Numbered from the stretch's first letter, positions 9,690 to 19,302 are shown. The stretch: 64,000 nucleotides of DNA from Sphingomonadales bacterium (GCA_004173185.1 SEFZ01000019.1:1-64000), one strand, 5' to 3'. Numbers and translations: made by a program. The notes: a model not told the origin generated them from the letters alone.

Positions 9690-12600
9690 ATGTCTCGGAT
9701 TCTGAATTTTGCTGCCGGATCGGCGGACGCGAAGCGAATGCTACGCAATAGCTGTGCATTTGGTGCGCTGGGCCTCGCAATGCTGATGGCTGCACCGGCT
9801 TATGCGCAGGACGCGCCCGCACCGACCGCCGAGGAAAAAACGCAGGGCGAAGAAATCGTCGTCACGGGCTTCCGCGCCTCGCTGCAGGACGCGCTGAGCC
9901 TCAAGCGCCGTTCGAACCAGATCGTCGACGCGATCACCGCCGAAGACATTGCCGATTTCCCGGACGCCAACCTCGCCGAATCGATCCAGCGCCTGCCCGG
10001 CATCTCGATCGATCGCGACAATGGCGAAGGCCGCACGATCACGGTGCGCGGTCTGGGCGGGGACTTCCAATCGACCCGGCTGAACGGTGCCGACGCCCAG
10101 AATATCGCGGGGGGCAACCAGTCCGACGCGGGCGCGAACCGCAGCCGCGGCTTCGATTTCAACACCTTCGCATCCGAGCTGTTCGGCGGCGTGAAGATCA
10201 CCAAGACGACGGCGGCGGAAGATGACGAAGGATCGCTGGGCGCGATCATCGATCTTACCACCGGCCGCCCGCTCAGCTACAAGAAGAACCGCTTCGCGCT
10301 GGGCGTGGAAGGCGAATATCGCGAGAACGGCCAGAGCTGGAACCCGCGCATTTCGGGCCTCGCGTCGATCAAGGTCGCCGACAATTTCGGCATCCTCGTC
10401 TCGGGCGCCTATCAGAAGCAGGAACAGCAGATCGATGCGTATAAGCGCAACATCGGTGCGTTCGAATATCTCTATCGCAATTCGCAGCTGAACGGCGTTA
10501 CGCCGATCACCTATGGCTTTGCGCGTCCCGGCGGCACGGGGCCCACTTTTGGATCGGACCCCGCAGCCTATGCGCTCCTCGGGCCGACCACGCTGATTCC
10601 CACGCTGCCGTCGATCGGCCGCCAGGATCTGCGCTACGAGCGCCTCGGCGGCACCGCCACGATGCAGTGGCGCCCGACCAGCCGCACAGAGATCGTCGCG
10701 GATTTCGTCTATTCGAAATATGATCAGGACAGCGACAATACCGGCATCACGCCGATCGGCCTCAACCGCAACGGGACCAACGCCCGCGCGGCGCAGACCG
10801 GTGCCAACGGCCTGCGTCCGGTTGGCAACGCCAATTATTTCCCGGATCGCGTCGCGCTGTATCCAAACTGCGTGCCCAGCGCGATCATCGACTGCGATGG
10901 CACCGCGACCGGCAATGTCGTGCTGCCGGGCTATCTCAACAGCATGAATCCGAACAATCTCAACCCGTTCGACTATTACAACAATCCGGCATCGCCGGGC
11001 TTTGTGGCGTCGACGGGCCAGACCGGTTTTTATAACGAGCTGATCGGTCGCCCGAATACAAAGGTGCGCGCCGCGAATGTGAACGCCGCGGGCCAGGCCG
11101 ATTATCTGGTGCTCGATGACGTCGATTGGCGCAGCTATTCGGACTCGCAGTTCGGTTCGACCACCTTCAAGCAGGGCACGCTCAACTTCCGTCAGGATAT
11201 CGGCGAGAGCATCGTGATGAACGGCACGCTCGGCTGGTCGAAGTCCAGCTTCCGCGCAACCGGCTATCTCGTTGAATTCAACGCGATCGATCGGGACGGC
11301 TTTACGTTCGACGGCCGCGGCGATGCCAAGATGCCGATCTTCAACCCCGGATTCGACTCTGCCAATCCGGCAAACTGGTCGCTGGTAAAGGGCCTGTCGA
11401 CGATCCGCTATTTCACCAATCAGGTGGATAACGAGTTCAAGGTCGGTCGCCTGAATTTCGCGTATGAAGCGCTGCCCGAAATGACGCTGCGCTTCGGCGG
11501 CACCTGGAAGGAGTTCGATTATGCGGGCGACCAGGGCCGCCGTAACCAGGGCATCGAAGCGATCAACCCGACCCTGTTGGAAGCGGGCATCCCGATCACC
11601 GCGCTCGGCAAGACCGTAGGCTTCGGCAAGGGCATCGACGTCTCCGCCGGCACGCCGACCAGCTATTATGCGCCAAACCTGAACAGCTTCATCAACCAGT
11701 TCGGCATTAACTGTAACTGCGTGAACAAATGGGGCGATTTCCGCGCCGTGGTCGATGGCCGCCAGCGCAGCGCCGTGGGCGAGCGCGATGCCTCGGCTTT
11801 CTTCCAGGTCGATTATAAGCTCGATCTGCTCGGTGGCCCGCTGCGGGGCAATGTCGGCCTGCGCGTCGCCAACACCAAGGTGAACGGCGCGGGCAATGTC
11901 GGCGGTGCTGATGGCATTGCGGGCACCGCGGTGACGGCGACCAACGAATATTGGGATTGGCTGCCCTCGATGAACGCGACGTGGGAGCCGACCAATGGTC
12001 TGCTCGTGCGCTTCGCTGCCTCGAAGGTGATGTCGCGGCCACAGCTTTCGAGCCTGACGCCCGGCACCAGCGCCTTCACGACGGCGCTGGCGACCAGCGG
12101 CGCGGCACCTACGGTGACGGTGGGCAATCCCTATCTGAACCCCTTCCGCGCGACCAACCTCGATCTGAGCTTCGAGAAGTATTTCCGGAACAACGGCCTG
12201 ATTTCGGTGACCTTCTTCAAGAAGAACATCGAATCCTTCCCGCAGCAGCTTGCCGGTGAAGCGCCGCTCTCTTCGGTGTTCGAGCCTGCGGTCTATGCCC
12301 AGATCCTCGAATCGCTTCGCGGTGCCGCGGCAACGCCGACGACGCTTTACACCTATACGGCGGCTGGTGGCGTTTGGGGTATCCGCCAGTTCAAGGATGC
12401 ACCGGGCGGCAACATCAAGGGCTTCGAAGTCAATCTGCAGACCGACTTCTTCTTCCTGCCCGGCTTCCTCAAGAATTTCGGCGTGACGGCGAACTATACG
12501 CACATCGCATCGAACCTGAGCTATCTGACGGGCACTGCGCTCTCGACCACGCAGACGGGCACGGCATCGACCTCGTCGAACACCTATGCCGAGGGGCCGT

Positions 12601-14171
12601 TCCTCAACACCTCGCCGGATTCGTTCAACGCGACGCTCTATTACGAGGACAAGTTCTTCTCGGCGCGCGTCTCGGGTGCGTATCGCAAGGCCTATGTGAA
12701 CCGCTTCCCGCTGGCGACCGGCACCTGCTCGGTCGGCACGACGACGAATGCGGGCGCAGCCTGCAACTCGCCGGTGGTCGCGGACTTTGGCTATAACGAA
12801 GACACGCTCAACATCGACTTCGCGATCTCGGTGAACGTCACCGATTTCGCCAAGCTGACCCTCGAAGGCCGCAACCTGATCAACAATCCGCAATATCGCA
12901 CCATGTATGCGGCAAACCCGGTCACGCAGACCTATGCGAGCACGGGGCGGATCTTCACGGGCGGCCTGCGGGTGATCTTTGTCACCAATCTCGAAGATTC
13001 GGGGCCGGGCAGCCTCCGCGCCGCAGTGATGACCAAAGGGCCGCGCACGATCCTGTTCAAAGTGTCGGGGACGATTGCGCTCAAGACCCCACTGGCGATC
13101 CGCGAAGGCCGCGTGACTATTGCCGGGCAATCCGCGCCGGGCGACGGGATCACCCTGCGCGATCACATGCTTCAGGTTTCGGCCGACGATGTGGTGGTGC
13201 GCTATATCCGCTCGCGGCTGGGCGATGAGTCCAAGACCGAGTCCGATGCGGTGACGATCACCAAGGGGCGGCGGATCATTCTCGATCACGTCTCGGCGAG
13301 CTGGTCGGTGGATGAGACGCTGTCGGTCTCGGCGAATTACACCAGCCCGGATCAGGGCTTTTATGATGTCACCGTGCAATGGTCGATCATCTCGGAATCG
13401 CTCACCCGGTCGCTCCATGCCAAGGGCGAGCATGGCTATGGCAGCCTGATCCGTGGCGGGCGCGGATCGAAGGTGAGCTTCCACCATAATCTATGGGCCA
13501 ATCATTCGGCGCGGATGCCGCGACCGGGCAATTATAGTGGCCCGGATGTCGATCCGCTCGGCGCGTTCTTCGATTTCCGCTCGAACGTCTTCTACAATTG
13601 GGGCGGCGGACGCTCCGGCTATAACGCCGACAAGGCGACGCTCTCGCGCTATAACTTCGTCGACAATGCCTATGTCGCCGGGCCGAATTCGAAGAAGAAC
13701 ATCGCGTTCGATGAGTCCGATATGCTGGCAAAGGCCTATTTCGCCGGCAACAGCATGAACGGGGTGATCCCCGCCGATCCCTGGAGTCTCGTCACCGGCG
13801 TGCAGCCCGAAGGATACCGGCTGACGGCGCCGATCGACGTGGCGCCGGTGAAGAGCGAAGCCGCGGCTTCGGCCTATGAGAAAGTGCTCGCCAAGGCGGG
13901 CGCATCCAAGGCGCGCGACAGCGTGGATGCGCGCGTGGTGGCGGGCGTGCGGGGCCGGACCGGCAAGCAGATCGACAGCCAAAGTGAAGTAGGCGGCTGG
14001 CCCGCGCTAAAGAGCCTGCCCGCACCGCTCGACAGCGATGGCGACGGGATGCCCGATGCTTGGGAAAAGGCGCATGGCCTCAATCCCAGGAGCGCGGCAG
14101 ATGGCAATGCGGACCGCAACAAGGATGGCTGGACCAACCTCGAGGAATATCTGGCCGATCTGGTGAAGTGA
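9690..14171 (+). CDS. TonB-dependent receptor fused in frame to a pectate lyase-like domain (1493 aa)
   Basis: Signal peptide, plug (EEIVVTGFRASLQDALSLKRRSNQIVDAITAEDIADFPDANLAESIQRLPG), barrel ending ...STGRIFTGGLRVIF, then immediately VTNLEDSGPGSLRAAVMTKGPRTILFKVSGTIALKTPLAIREGRVTIAGQSAPGDGIT... (pectate lyase). Confidence 0.85.
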   Translation: MSRILNFAAGSADAKRMLRNSCAFGALGLAMLMAAPAYAQDAPAPTAEEKTQGEEIVVTGFRASLQDALSLKRRSNQIVDAITAEDIADFPDANLAESIQRLPGISIDRDNGEGRTITVRGLGGDFQSTRLNGADAQNIAGGNQSDAGANRSRGFDFNTFASELFGGVKITKTTAAEDDEGSLGAIIDLTTGRPLSYKKNRFALGVEGEYRENGQSWNPRISGLASIKVADNFGILVSGAYQKQEQQIDAYKRNIGAFEYLYRNSQLNGVTPITYGFARPGGTGPTFGSDPAAYALLGPTTLIPTLPSIGRQDLRYERLGGTATMQWRPTSRTEIVADFVYSKYDQDSDNTGITPIGLNRNGTNARAAQTGANGLRPVGNANYFPDRVALYPNCVPSAIIDCDGTATGNVVLPGYLNSMNPNNLNPFDYYNNPASPGFVASTGQTGFYNELIGRPNTKVRAANVNAAGQADYLVLDDVDWRSYSDSQFGSTTFKQGTLNFRQDIGESIVMNGTLGWSKSSFRATGYLVEFNAIDRDGFTFDGRGDAKMPIFNPGFDSANPANWSLVKGLSTIRYFTNQVDNEFKVGRLNFAYEALPEMTLRFGGTWKEFDYAGDQGRRNQGIEAINPTLLEAGIPITALGKTVGFGKGIDVSAGTPTSYYAPNLNSFINQFGINCNCVNKWGDFRAVVDGRQRSAVGERDASAFFQVDYKLDLLGGPLRGNVGLRVANTKVNGAGNVGGADGIAGTAVTATNEYWDWLPSMNATWEPTNGLLVRFAASKVMSRPQLSSLTPGTSAFTTALATSGAAPTVTVGNPYLNPFRATNLDLSFEKYFRNNGLISVTFFKKNIESFPQQLAGEAPLSSVFEPAVYAQILESLRGAAATPTTLYTYTAAGGVWGIRQFKDAPGGNIKGFEVNLQTDFFFLPGFLKNFGVTANYTHIASNLSYLTGTALSTTQTGTASTSSNTYAEGPFLNTSPDSFNATLYYEDKFFSARVSGAYRKAYVNRFPLATGTCSVGTTTNAGAACNSPVVADFGYNEDTLNIDFAISVNVTDFAKLTLEGRNLINNPQYRTMYAANPVTQTYASTGRIFTGGLRVIFVTNLEDSGPGSLRAAVMTKGPRTILFKVSGTIALKTPLAIREGRVTIAGQSAPGDGITLRDHMLQVSADDVVVRYIRSRLGDESKTESDAVTITKGRRIILDHVSASWSVDETLSVSANYTSPDQGFYDVTVQWSIISESLTRSLHAKGEHGYGSLIRGGRGSKVSFHHNLWANHSARMPRPGNYSGPDVDPLGAFFDFRSNVFYNWGGGRSGYNADKATLSRYNFVDNAYVAGPNSKKNIAFDESDMLAKAYFAGNSMNGVIPADPWSLVTGVQPEGYRLTAPIDVAPVKSEAAASAYEKVLAKAGASKARDSVDARVVAGVRGRTGKQIDSQSEVGGWPALKSLPAPLDSDGDGMPDAWEKAHGLNPRSAADGNADRNKDGWTNLEEYLADLVK

Positions 14172-14341
14172 ATATCATCGCCCGCGAACGACCCGTTCAT
14201 TGTCCCCTATATGCGAACCATGTCGTTCATACCCGGCTCCGCAACCGACATCGTCCGCCCGACCGCACCCAGAACGCTCTAGCCGAGATTGCCCTAAACC
14301 TGCGCTCTGTCGGGCGAAATCACGTGTTTATGATTGGGAAG

Positions 14342-14417
14342 TGGTGCCGGCTGCAGGAATCGAACCCGCGACATCCAGTTTACAAAACTGGCGCTCTACC
14401 AACTGAGCTAAGCCGGC
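14342..14417 (-). tRNA. tRNA-Thr (anticodon TGT)
   Basis: Reverse complement GCCGGCTTAGCTCAGTTGGTAGAGCGCCAGTTTTGTAAACTGGATGTCGCGGGTTCGATTCCTGCAGCCGGCACCA folds as cloverleaf with encoded CCA. Confidence 0.95.
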
Positions 14418-14435
14418 ATCCGCCGCTCCCTTGCT

Positions 14436-15299
14436 TCATGAGACGCCGAAGGTCCAGCCCTCGGTTGCAGCTAGTTCGGGTGTTAACGCCGGTGGCGCCC
14501 ATAATTCTTGCTGGTTGGCAGCCACGCGGAGCGATGCGGCGCTGAGGATCGCGTCAGTCGCGTGGTCGTCATAGCGGGCGAGCGGGGCGTGGGGTTCGGA
14601 GCCGAATGCGGCGAGCATCGCGTCGAGTGTGGCGGCGTCGCGGATCTTGGACAGGCCCTTGCGCATCCCCGCCAGCCGCGCTGCCAGCGAGGTATAGATT
14701 TCCACCAGCAACGGGCCTTGGTCAGGCACCGGATCGAACGGCCATATCGGTACCTTGCCGCGTAGCTGGTGGAGCACGCGCATGCCGGTCAGGCTCGATT
14801 TGCCAACCTGCGAGGCACCGACCAGATTGAAGCAGCTATAAGGGGATAGGCGCATCGCCTCCTGCCCATGTTCGCAGACCCGGAAACGCCCGCGCCCCGG
14901 CGGAAACAGGTCGCCGCATTGGCCAAGCTGGCGGAAATGGCGGCGGGCATCCGGATGCGCGACGAAGCTGGTGGCGGCGAGGTGAGCGTCGTCGGCGCAG
15001 AGTGCGTCGACCAGTGCCCAGAGCGCTTTGGCATCGGGCGGCGAACGGTCCCAGCCGGGGAAGTACGCGCCTTCGTCGTGGAACGGGAAAGCTGGGGAGA
15101 GGTCGAGGCCGATCAGGGCCCGCGTGCCGCTGTCGGCGAGGCCCGCGAGCCAATCGAGGATGTCGTGGCGCGACCAGTTGCGGTCGATCAGTTCGGGCGC
15201 GGCGTTGCCCGCATGGCAGCGCGCGACCGCGAGGCCCCTGGGCCGCTCGACCGCCTGGCCGGACCAGTCGATCGCGATGAAATCGGTGAAGGAAGGCAT
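14436..15299 (-). CDS. conserved hypothetical protein (RNase H-like/DUF429-like appearance)
   Basis: FIAIDWSGQ...IGLDLSPAFPF...; ATG at 15299. Confidence 0.55.
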   Translation of the reverse strand: MPSFTDFIAIDWSGQAVERPRGLAVARCHAGNAAPELIDRNWSRHDILDWLAGLADSGTRALIGLDLSPAFPFHDEGAYFPGWDRSPPDAKALWALVDALCADDAHLAATSFVAHPDARRHFRQLGQCGDLFPPGRGRFRVCEHGQEAMRLSPYSCFNLVGASQVGKSSLTGMRVLHQLRGKVPIWPFDPVPDQGPLLVEIYTSLAARLAGMRKGLSKIRDAATLDAMLAAFGSEPHAPLARYDDHATDAILSAASLRVAANQQELWAPPALTPELAATEGWTFGVS

Positions 15300-15316
15300 C
15301 ACACTACTTCCACTTC

Positions 15317-15405
15317 GTCACCCTGAACTTGTTTCAGGGTCCAACCCTCCACAAGCGAAGCTGTCATCGGCGGCACGTTGGATGCTGAAACAAGTTCAGC
15401 ATGAC
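15317..15405. repeat. intergenic inverted repeat (GTCACCCTGAACTTGTTTCAGGGTCCAA ... TTGGATGCTGAAACAAGTTCAGCATGAC)
   Basis: 28-bp imperfect inverted arms 15317-15344 / 15378-15405. Confidence 0.85.
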
Positions 15406-15421
15406 GGGGCTTGGGAAGATG

Positions 15422-15772
15422 TCACGGCCGCTCTTCCAACCCGGCGGCCACTCGCTGCGGCTTCTTCAGCCGATCCCACCATGCCCGCTGGATGTAGAGC
15501 TCGATCCGCTCGCGGCTATCGGTGCCGTAGCGGACGAGGAGCATCGGGTAATTGGCGTAATGCGGGGTCTGCCAGAACGTGTCGGGATCGGTTTCGAACA
15601 AGATTTCCTTCTCGGCACTCGTCACCGAGAGCGCGAAGCTGCCCGCCTCGCGGCCCGGCGCCATGAAGCCCTTGGCGTTAATTTTGGGGCACATGCTGCC
15701 CCACCACGACGCCATCTCGACGCCGGGGAGGGTGAGGGCGAACGCACAGGCATCGTCCCAATCATCCATCAA
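15422..15772 (-). CDS. MmcQ/YjbR family protein
   Basis: MMDDWDDACAFALTLPGVEMASWWGSMCPKINAKGFMAPGREAGSFALSV. Confidence 0.75.
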   Translation of the reverse strand: MMDDWDDACAFALTLPGVEMASWWGSMCPKINAKGFMAPGREAGSFALSVTSAEKEILFETDPDTFWQTPHYANYPMLLVRYGTDSRERIELYIQRAWWDRLKKPQRVAAGLEERP

Positions 15773-15786
15773 AACCTCCGCTCAGC

Positions 15787-15836
15787 CTGAGCTTGTCGAA
15801 GGCGGTTTTCCTGCCGGCACCCTTCGACAGGCTCAG
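15787..15836. repeat. intergenic inverted repeat CTGAGCTTGTCGAAGG ... CCTTCGACAGGCTCAG
   Basis: 16-bp arms, one mismatch, 18-nt spacer. Confidence 0.85.
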
Positions 15837-15870
15837 CGTGAGCGGCATGATATCGCCGAGGGGATGGGGC

Positions 15871-17190
15871 TCATTCACCGCGCAATTTCCCCCGCATATC
15901 GTCCCACCACGCCATGCGCTCCGCGATGCGCTTCTCCACGCCGCGGTCGGTGGGGGTGTAGAAGGTCTGCGGTTCCATTTCCTCGGGCCAGTAATTGTCG
16001 CCCGAAAAGCCATGCTCGGTGTCGGGGTCGTAATTATAACCCTTTCCATAGCCGATCTCTTTCATCAGCTTTGTCGGCGCATTGAGGATGTTTTGTGGGG
16101 GCATTAGCGAGCCGGTTTCCTTCGCCGATTTCCACGCTGCCTTATGCGCCTTGTAACTCGAAACCGATTTGGGCGCGGTGGCGAGGTAGAGACACGCCTG
16201 CACGATCGCCAGCTCACCTTCGGGCGAGCCGAGGAATTCATAGGTGTCCTTGGCGGCGATGCACTGGACGAGCGCGTTCGGGTCGGCGAGGCCGATGTCT
16301 TCGACTGCCATGCGTACGAGGCGGCGCAACACGAAGAGCGGCTCCTCGCCAGCGGTGAGCATGCGCGCGAGGTAATAGAGCGCCGCCTGGGGATCGCTGC
16401 CGCGCACCGATTTATGGAGCGCGGAGATGATGTTGTAATGCCCCTCGCGATCCTTGTCGTAGACCGCGACGCGGCGCTGGAGGAACTCGCCAAGCGATGC
16501 GGGATCGAGCGGCGCGGGGAAGCTGACCGAGAACAACGTCTCAGCCTGATTGAGCAGGAAGCGCCCATCGCCATCCGCGCTGGCGACGAATGCGTCGCGG
16601 GCCTCGGGCGTGAGGGGCAGGGGCTTGCCCTCCAGTTCCTCGGCACGGTCGAGCAGCTTGCAGAGCGCCTTGTGATCGAGCCGGTGGAGGATCAGCACCT
16701 GTGCGCGGCTGAGCAATGCCGCGTTTAGCTCGAAACTCGGATTCTCCGTGGTCGCGCCGACGAGCGTGACGGTGCCGTCCTCGACAAAGGGCAGGAAGCC
16801 ATCCTGTTGCGCGCGATTGAAGCGGTGGATCTCGTCCACGAACAGCAAGGTCTTGCGACCGATCCGGGCATGCTCGCGGGCCTCGGCAAAGACCTTCTTG
16901 AGGTCCGCCACGCCGGAAAACACCGCCGAGATCGCCACGAAGCGCAGCCCCACCGCGTCCGCCAGCAGCCGAGCGATCGTGGTCTTGCCGGTGCCGGGCG
17001 GCCCCCACAAAAGGATCGAGCTGAGCTTGCCCGCCGCGACCATCCGCCCGATCGCGCCCTCCGGGCCGGTGATATGTTCCTGCCCGACGACCTGATCGAG
17101 CGATTGCGGGCGCAGGCGATCGGCGAGCGGGCCGCCCGGCGCGTCCTCAGTGAGTGGTTCCTGTTCCTGGGGTCCGAAGAGATCAGTCAT
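15871..17190 (-). CDS. rarA: replication-associated recombination protein A (AAA ATPase RarA/MgsA)
   Basis: PLADRLRPQSLDQVVGQEHITGPEGAIGRMV, WGPPGTGKTTIARLLAD, FVDEIHRFNRAQQD. Confidence 0.93.
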   Translation of the reverse strand: MTDLFGPQEQEPLTEDAPGGPLADRLRPQSLDQVVGQEHITGPEGAIGRMVAAGKLSSILLWGPPGTGKTTIARLLADAVGLRFVAISAVFSGVADLKKVFAEAREHARIGRKTLLFVDEIHRFNRAQQDGFLPFVEDGTVTLVGATTENPSFELNAALLSRAQVLILHRLDHKALCKLLDRAEELEGKPLPLTPEARDAFVASADGDGRFLLNQAETLFSVSFPAPLDPASLGEFLQRRVAVYDKDREGHYNIISALHKSVRGSDPQAALYYLARMLTAGEEPLFVLRRLVRMAVEDIGLADPNALVQCIAAKDTYEFLGSPEGELAIVQACLYLATAPKSVSSYKAHKAAWKSAKETGSLMPPQNILNAPTKLMKEIGYGKGYNYDPDTEHGFSGDNYWPEEMEPQTFYTPTDRGVEKRIAERMAWWDDMRGKLRGE

Positions 17191-17222
17191 TGGGTGGGAA
17201 GATAGGCCCTCACATCCACGCC

Positions 17223-17330
17223 GTCACCCCGGCCGAAGTGCCGGGGTCCACTTATCCGCACGCCAGCAGCTAGAGGCTCTAGTGCCTCGCTTAGTCGCGC
17301 AGTGGACCCCGGCACTTCGGCCGGGGTGAC
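17223..17330. repeat. perfect 30-bp inverted repeat GTCACCCCGGCCGAAGTGCCGGGGTCCACT / AGTGGACCCCGGCACTTCGGCCGGGGTGAC
   Basis: Arms 17223-17252 and 17301-17330, 48-nt spacer. Confidence 0.9.
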
Positions 17331-17411
17331 GATTTTTGACGAAGCGCCCTTGCATCAAAACATTCAAGATATATCTTAGATCCATCAAGACTCGCTAGAT
17401 AAGGATTTTAC

Positions 17412-17993
17412 ATGCGTTTTGGATCTCACCATGGCCGCCACGAGCGCGGCCATCATTTCGGCCCGCGTGGCTTTGGGCGTGGGGGGTTTGGCGGGGGCTT
17501 CGGCCATCCGGGCCGCGAAGGCGGTCGCGGGCGGCGGATGTTCGACGGGAGCGAGCTGCGGCTCATTCTGCTCAAGCTGATCGAGGAGCAGCCGCGCCAC
17601 GGCTATGACCTGATCCGCGAAATCGAGGAGCGGACCGGCGGCGCGTATGCCCCGAGCCCGGGCGTCGTTTATCCGACGCTGACCATGCTCGACGACATGG
17701 AGCATATCGCCGAGCACAAGGCAGAGGGTGCCAAGAAGTCGTTCGCGATCACCGAGACCGGCACCGCGCATCTCGCGGAACATGCCGAACAGGTGACCGC
17801 ATTGTTCGAGCGGCTCGCGCATCTTGCTTCGCATCAGGCGCGCACCGATGGCGGGCCGATCCGCCGCGCAATGGGCAATTTGCGCGTTGCGCTGCAGAAC
17901 CGGATGAGCGCCGAGGGCGTTGATGCCGATACGTTGCATGACGTCGCGGCGATCCTCGACGAGGCGGCGCAGAAGATTGAGAGGCTGGCATGA
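17412..17993 (+). CDS. PadR family regulator with His/Gly-rich N-terminus
   Basis: MRFGSHHGRHERGHHFGPRGFGRGG... then LRLILLKLIEEQPRHGYDLIREIEERTGGAYAPSPGVVYPTLTMLDDM. Confidence 0.88.
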   Translation: MRFGSHHGRHERGHHFGPRGFGRGGFGGGFGHPGREGGRGRRMFDGSELRLILLKLIEEQPRHGYDLIREIEERTGGAYAPSPGVVYPTLTMLDDMEHIAEHKAEGAKKSFAITETGTAHLAEHAEQVTALFERLAHLASHQARTDGGPIRRAMGNLRVALQNRMSAEGVDADTLHDVAAILDEAAQKIERLA

Positions 17994-18313
17994 CGATCGC
18001 AACAATCAGCGCGCAGGCGGTGACCCCCACTGCCAGCGCCAGCAAATATCTCCAGCAGCTGTGCAAGCATTGGCAGCATAATCTGGAGGTGAGCTTCACG
18101 CCGGAAAACGGCACCGTGGTGTTCCCGAAGGACGCGCGCGGCGCCGATTGGCCGGGCGATGCGGTGGTCACGTTCGACGTGGTCGAAGCCGGGCTACAGG
18201 TTCGCATCGACGCGACGAGCGATGAGCAGTTGGAGGGACTGAAGGGCGCAGTCGCCCGGCATCTCGATCGCTTCGCGTTTCGCGAAGCGCCGTTGGCGTT
18301 CGACTGGAACTGA
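17990..18313 (+). CDS. DUF2218 domain-containing protein
   Basis: YLQQLCKHWQHNLEVSFTPENGTVVFP...HLDRFAFREAPLAFDW; overlaps padR stop. Confidence 0.8.
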   Translation: MTIATISAQAVTPTASASKYLQQLCKHWQHNLEVSFTPENGTVVFPKDARGADWPGDAVVTFDVVEAGLQVRIDATSDEQLEGLKGAVARHLDRFAFREAPLAFDWN

Positions 18314-18357
18314 GGAAATGGGCCTGGGCGAACTGCGCCGTCCACTCAGGCCATTCA

Positions 18358-19179
18358 TCATTTAATTCTGGCGAGGCCCTGCGCGCGATCGCAATCGTCA
18401 ATCGTGGTGACCATTTTCCGGGTCGCTGCGTCAGCAATCTTCTTGTCCGGCGAAAACTGCGCGCTGCGCACCGTGCTGACTTCGAGTTGCAGTTTGGGAT
18501 CCAATTTGGTGCCGTCTGCCAGCCCGAGCATTGCCATGCCGCGCTTCTGTGTTTGCGCTACGCCAGGAGCGGCCGGCTTTCCGTTCACCATCGCGAGGGT
18601 GGTATAAAGTTCGGCATAGCCCAGATACTGGACGCCACATGCGCGCCGCTCGGCTGCGGTTAGCGTGCGGCGCTCCGCAGCCGTGGGTGGTGCTGCGGTT
18701 TCCTTGCCGGTCGGGCAGGCCTGTTTCTCTCCATATTCGCAGGCTTTGGAAACGACGATGGTCGCCTGCGCCATGTCCTTGGGGCCTCCCGAACCGCTGC
18801 CCAGCATCAGGCCCAGCCGCAAGCAGCTATGCCCGTCCTTTAGATCACATCCCTTGGCATAGGATGCGCGTGCCATGGGCAGGTTGATCGGTACGCCATT
18901 TCCCTGTCGCGTGATGTTGCCCAGCCCGCGGCATCCGATCGCATGCCCCCGATCGCAACCCATCTGGATGTAGAGCAAAGCCATTGCTTCGTTCTTCGGC
19001 AGCGTAGGGGAGCCGCGCATGAGCAGCACGCCATATTGGGTGCAGGCGCTCGCATTCTTGCCGACTTCACAAGCGCGCAACACGGTCGCTTCAGAGGGCG
19101 GGGTCTGGCTCTGCTGGCCGTGCGCTCCGGAGAAGGGGAGCATCAAAGTGAGCGCAAGAAGGGGTCGCATCAAGGTCAT
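18358..19179 (-). CDS. secreted Sel1-like repeat protein
   Basis: Signal-like N-terminus; ALLYIQMGCDRGHAIGCRGLGNITRQG... / ASYAKGCDLKDGHSCLRLGLMLGSG repeats. Confidence 0.65.
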   Translation of the reverse strand: MTLMRPLLALTLMLPFSGAHGQQSQTPPSEATVLRACEVGKNASACTQYGVLLMRGSPTLPKNEAMALLYIQMGCDRGHAIGCRGLGNITRQGNGVPINLPMARASYAKGCDLKDGHSCLRLGLMLGSGSGGPKDMAQATIVVSKACEYGEKQACPTGKETAAPPTAAERRTLTAAERRACGVQYLGYAELYTTLAMVNGKPAAPGVAQTQKRGMAMLGLADGTKLDPKLQLEVSTVRSAQFSPDKKIADAATRKMVTTIDDCDRAQGLARIK

Positions 19180-19302
19180 GGGCGTGGATCCCGCAGAGCG
19201 ACTGCGCGCCAGATTAGCGCGCGGTTTTCGCGGGTCAGAAAAGCATGACGGACCGGCGACAGGAATACCCAGTTCAGGGGGGGCGCCCGGCGACCGCTGA
19301 CC

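Noticed and set aside
9741-13487. 1248-aa minus-strand ORF
   Set aside because: Antisense to the clearly coding TonB receptor; Arg/Ala/Ile-rich low-complexity composition typical of GC-rich antisense frames.
14342-14417. tRNA-Thr as attachment site for an integrase-type element
   Set aside because: No tyrosine/serine integrase nearby; the only mobile element is the Mu-like prophage, which uses 5-bp duplication in radA.
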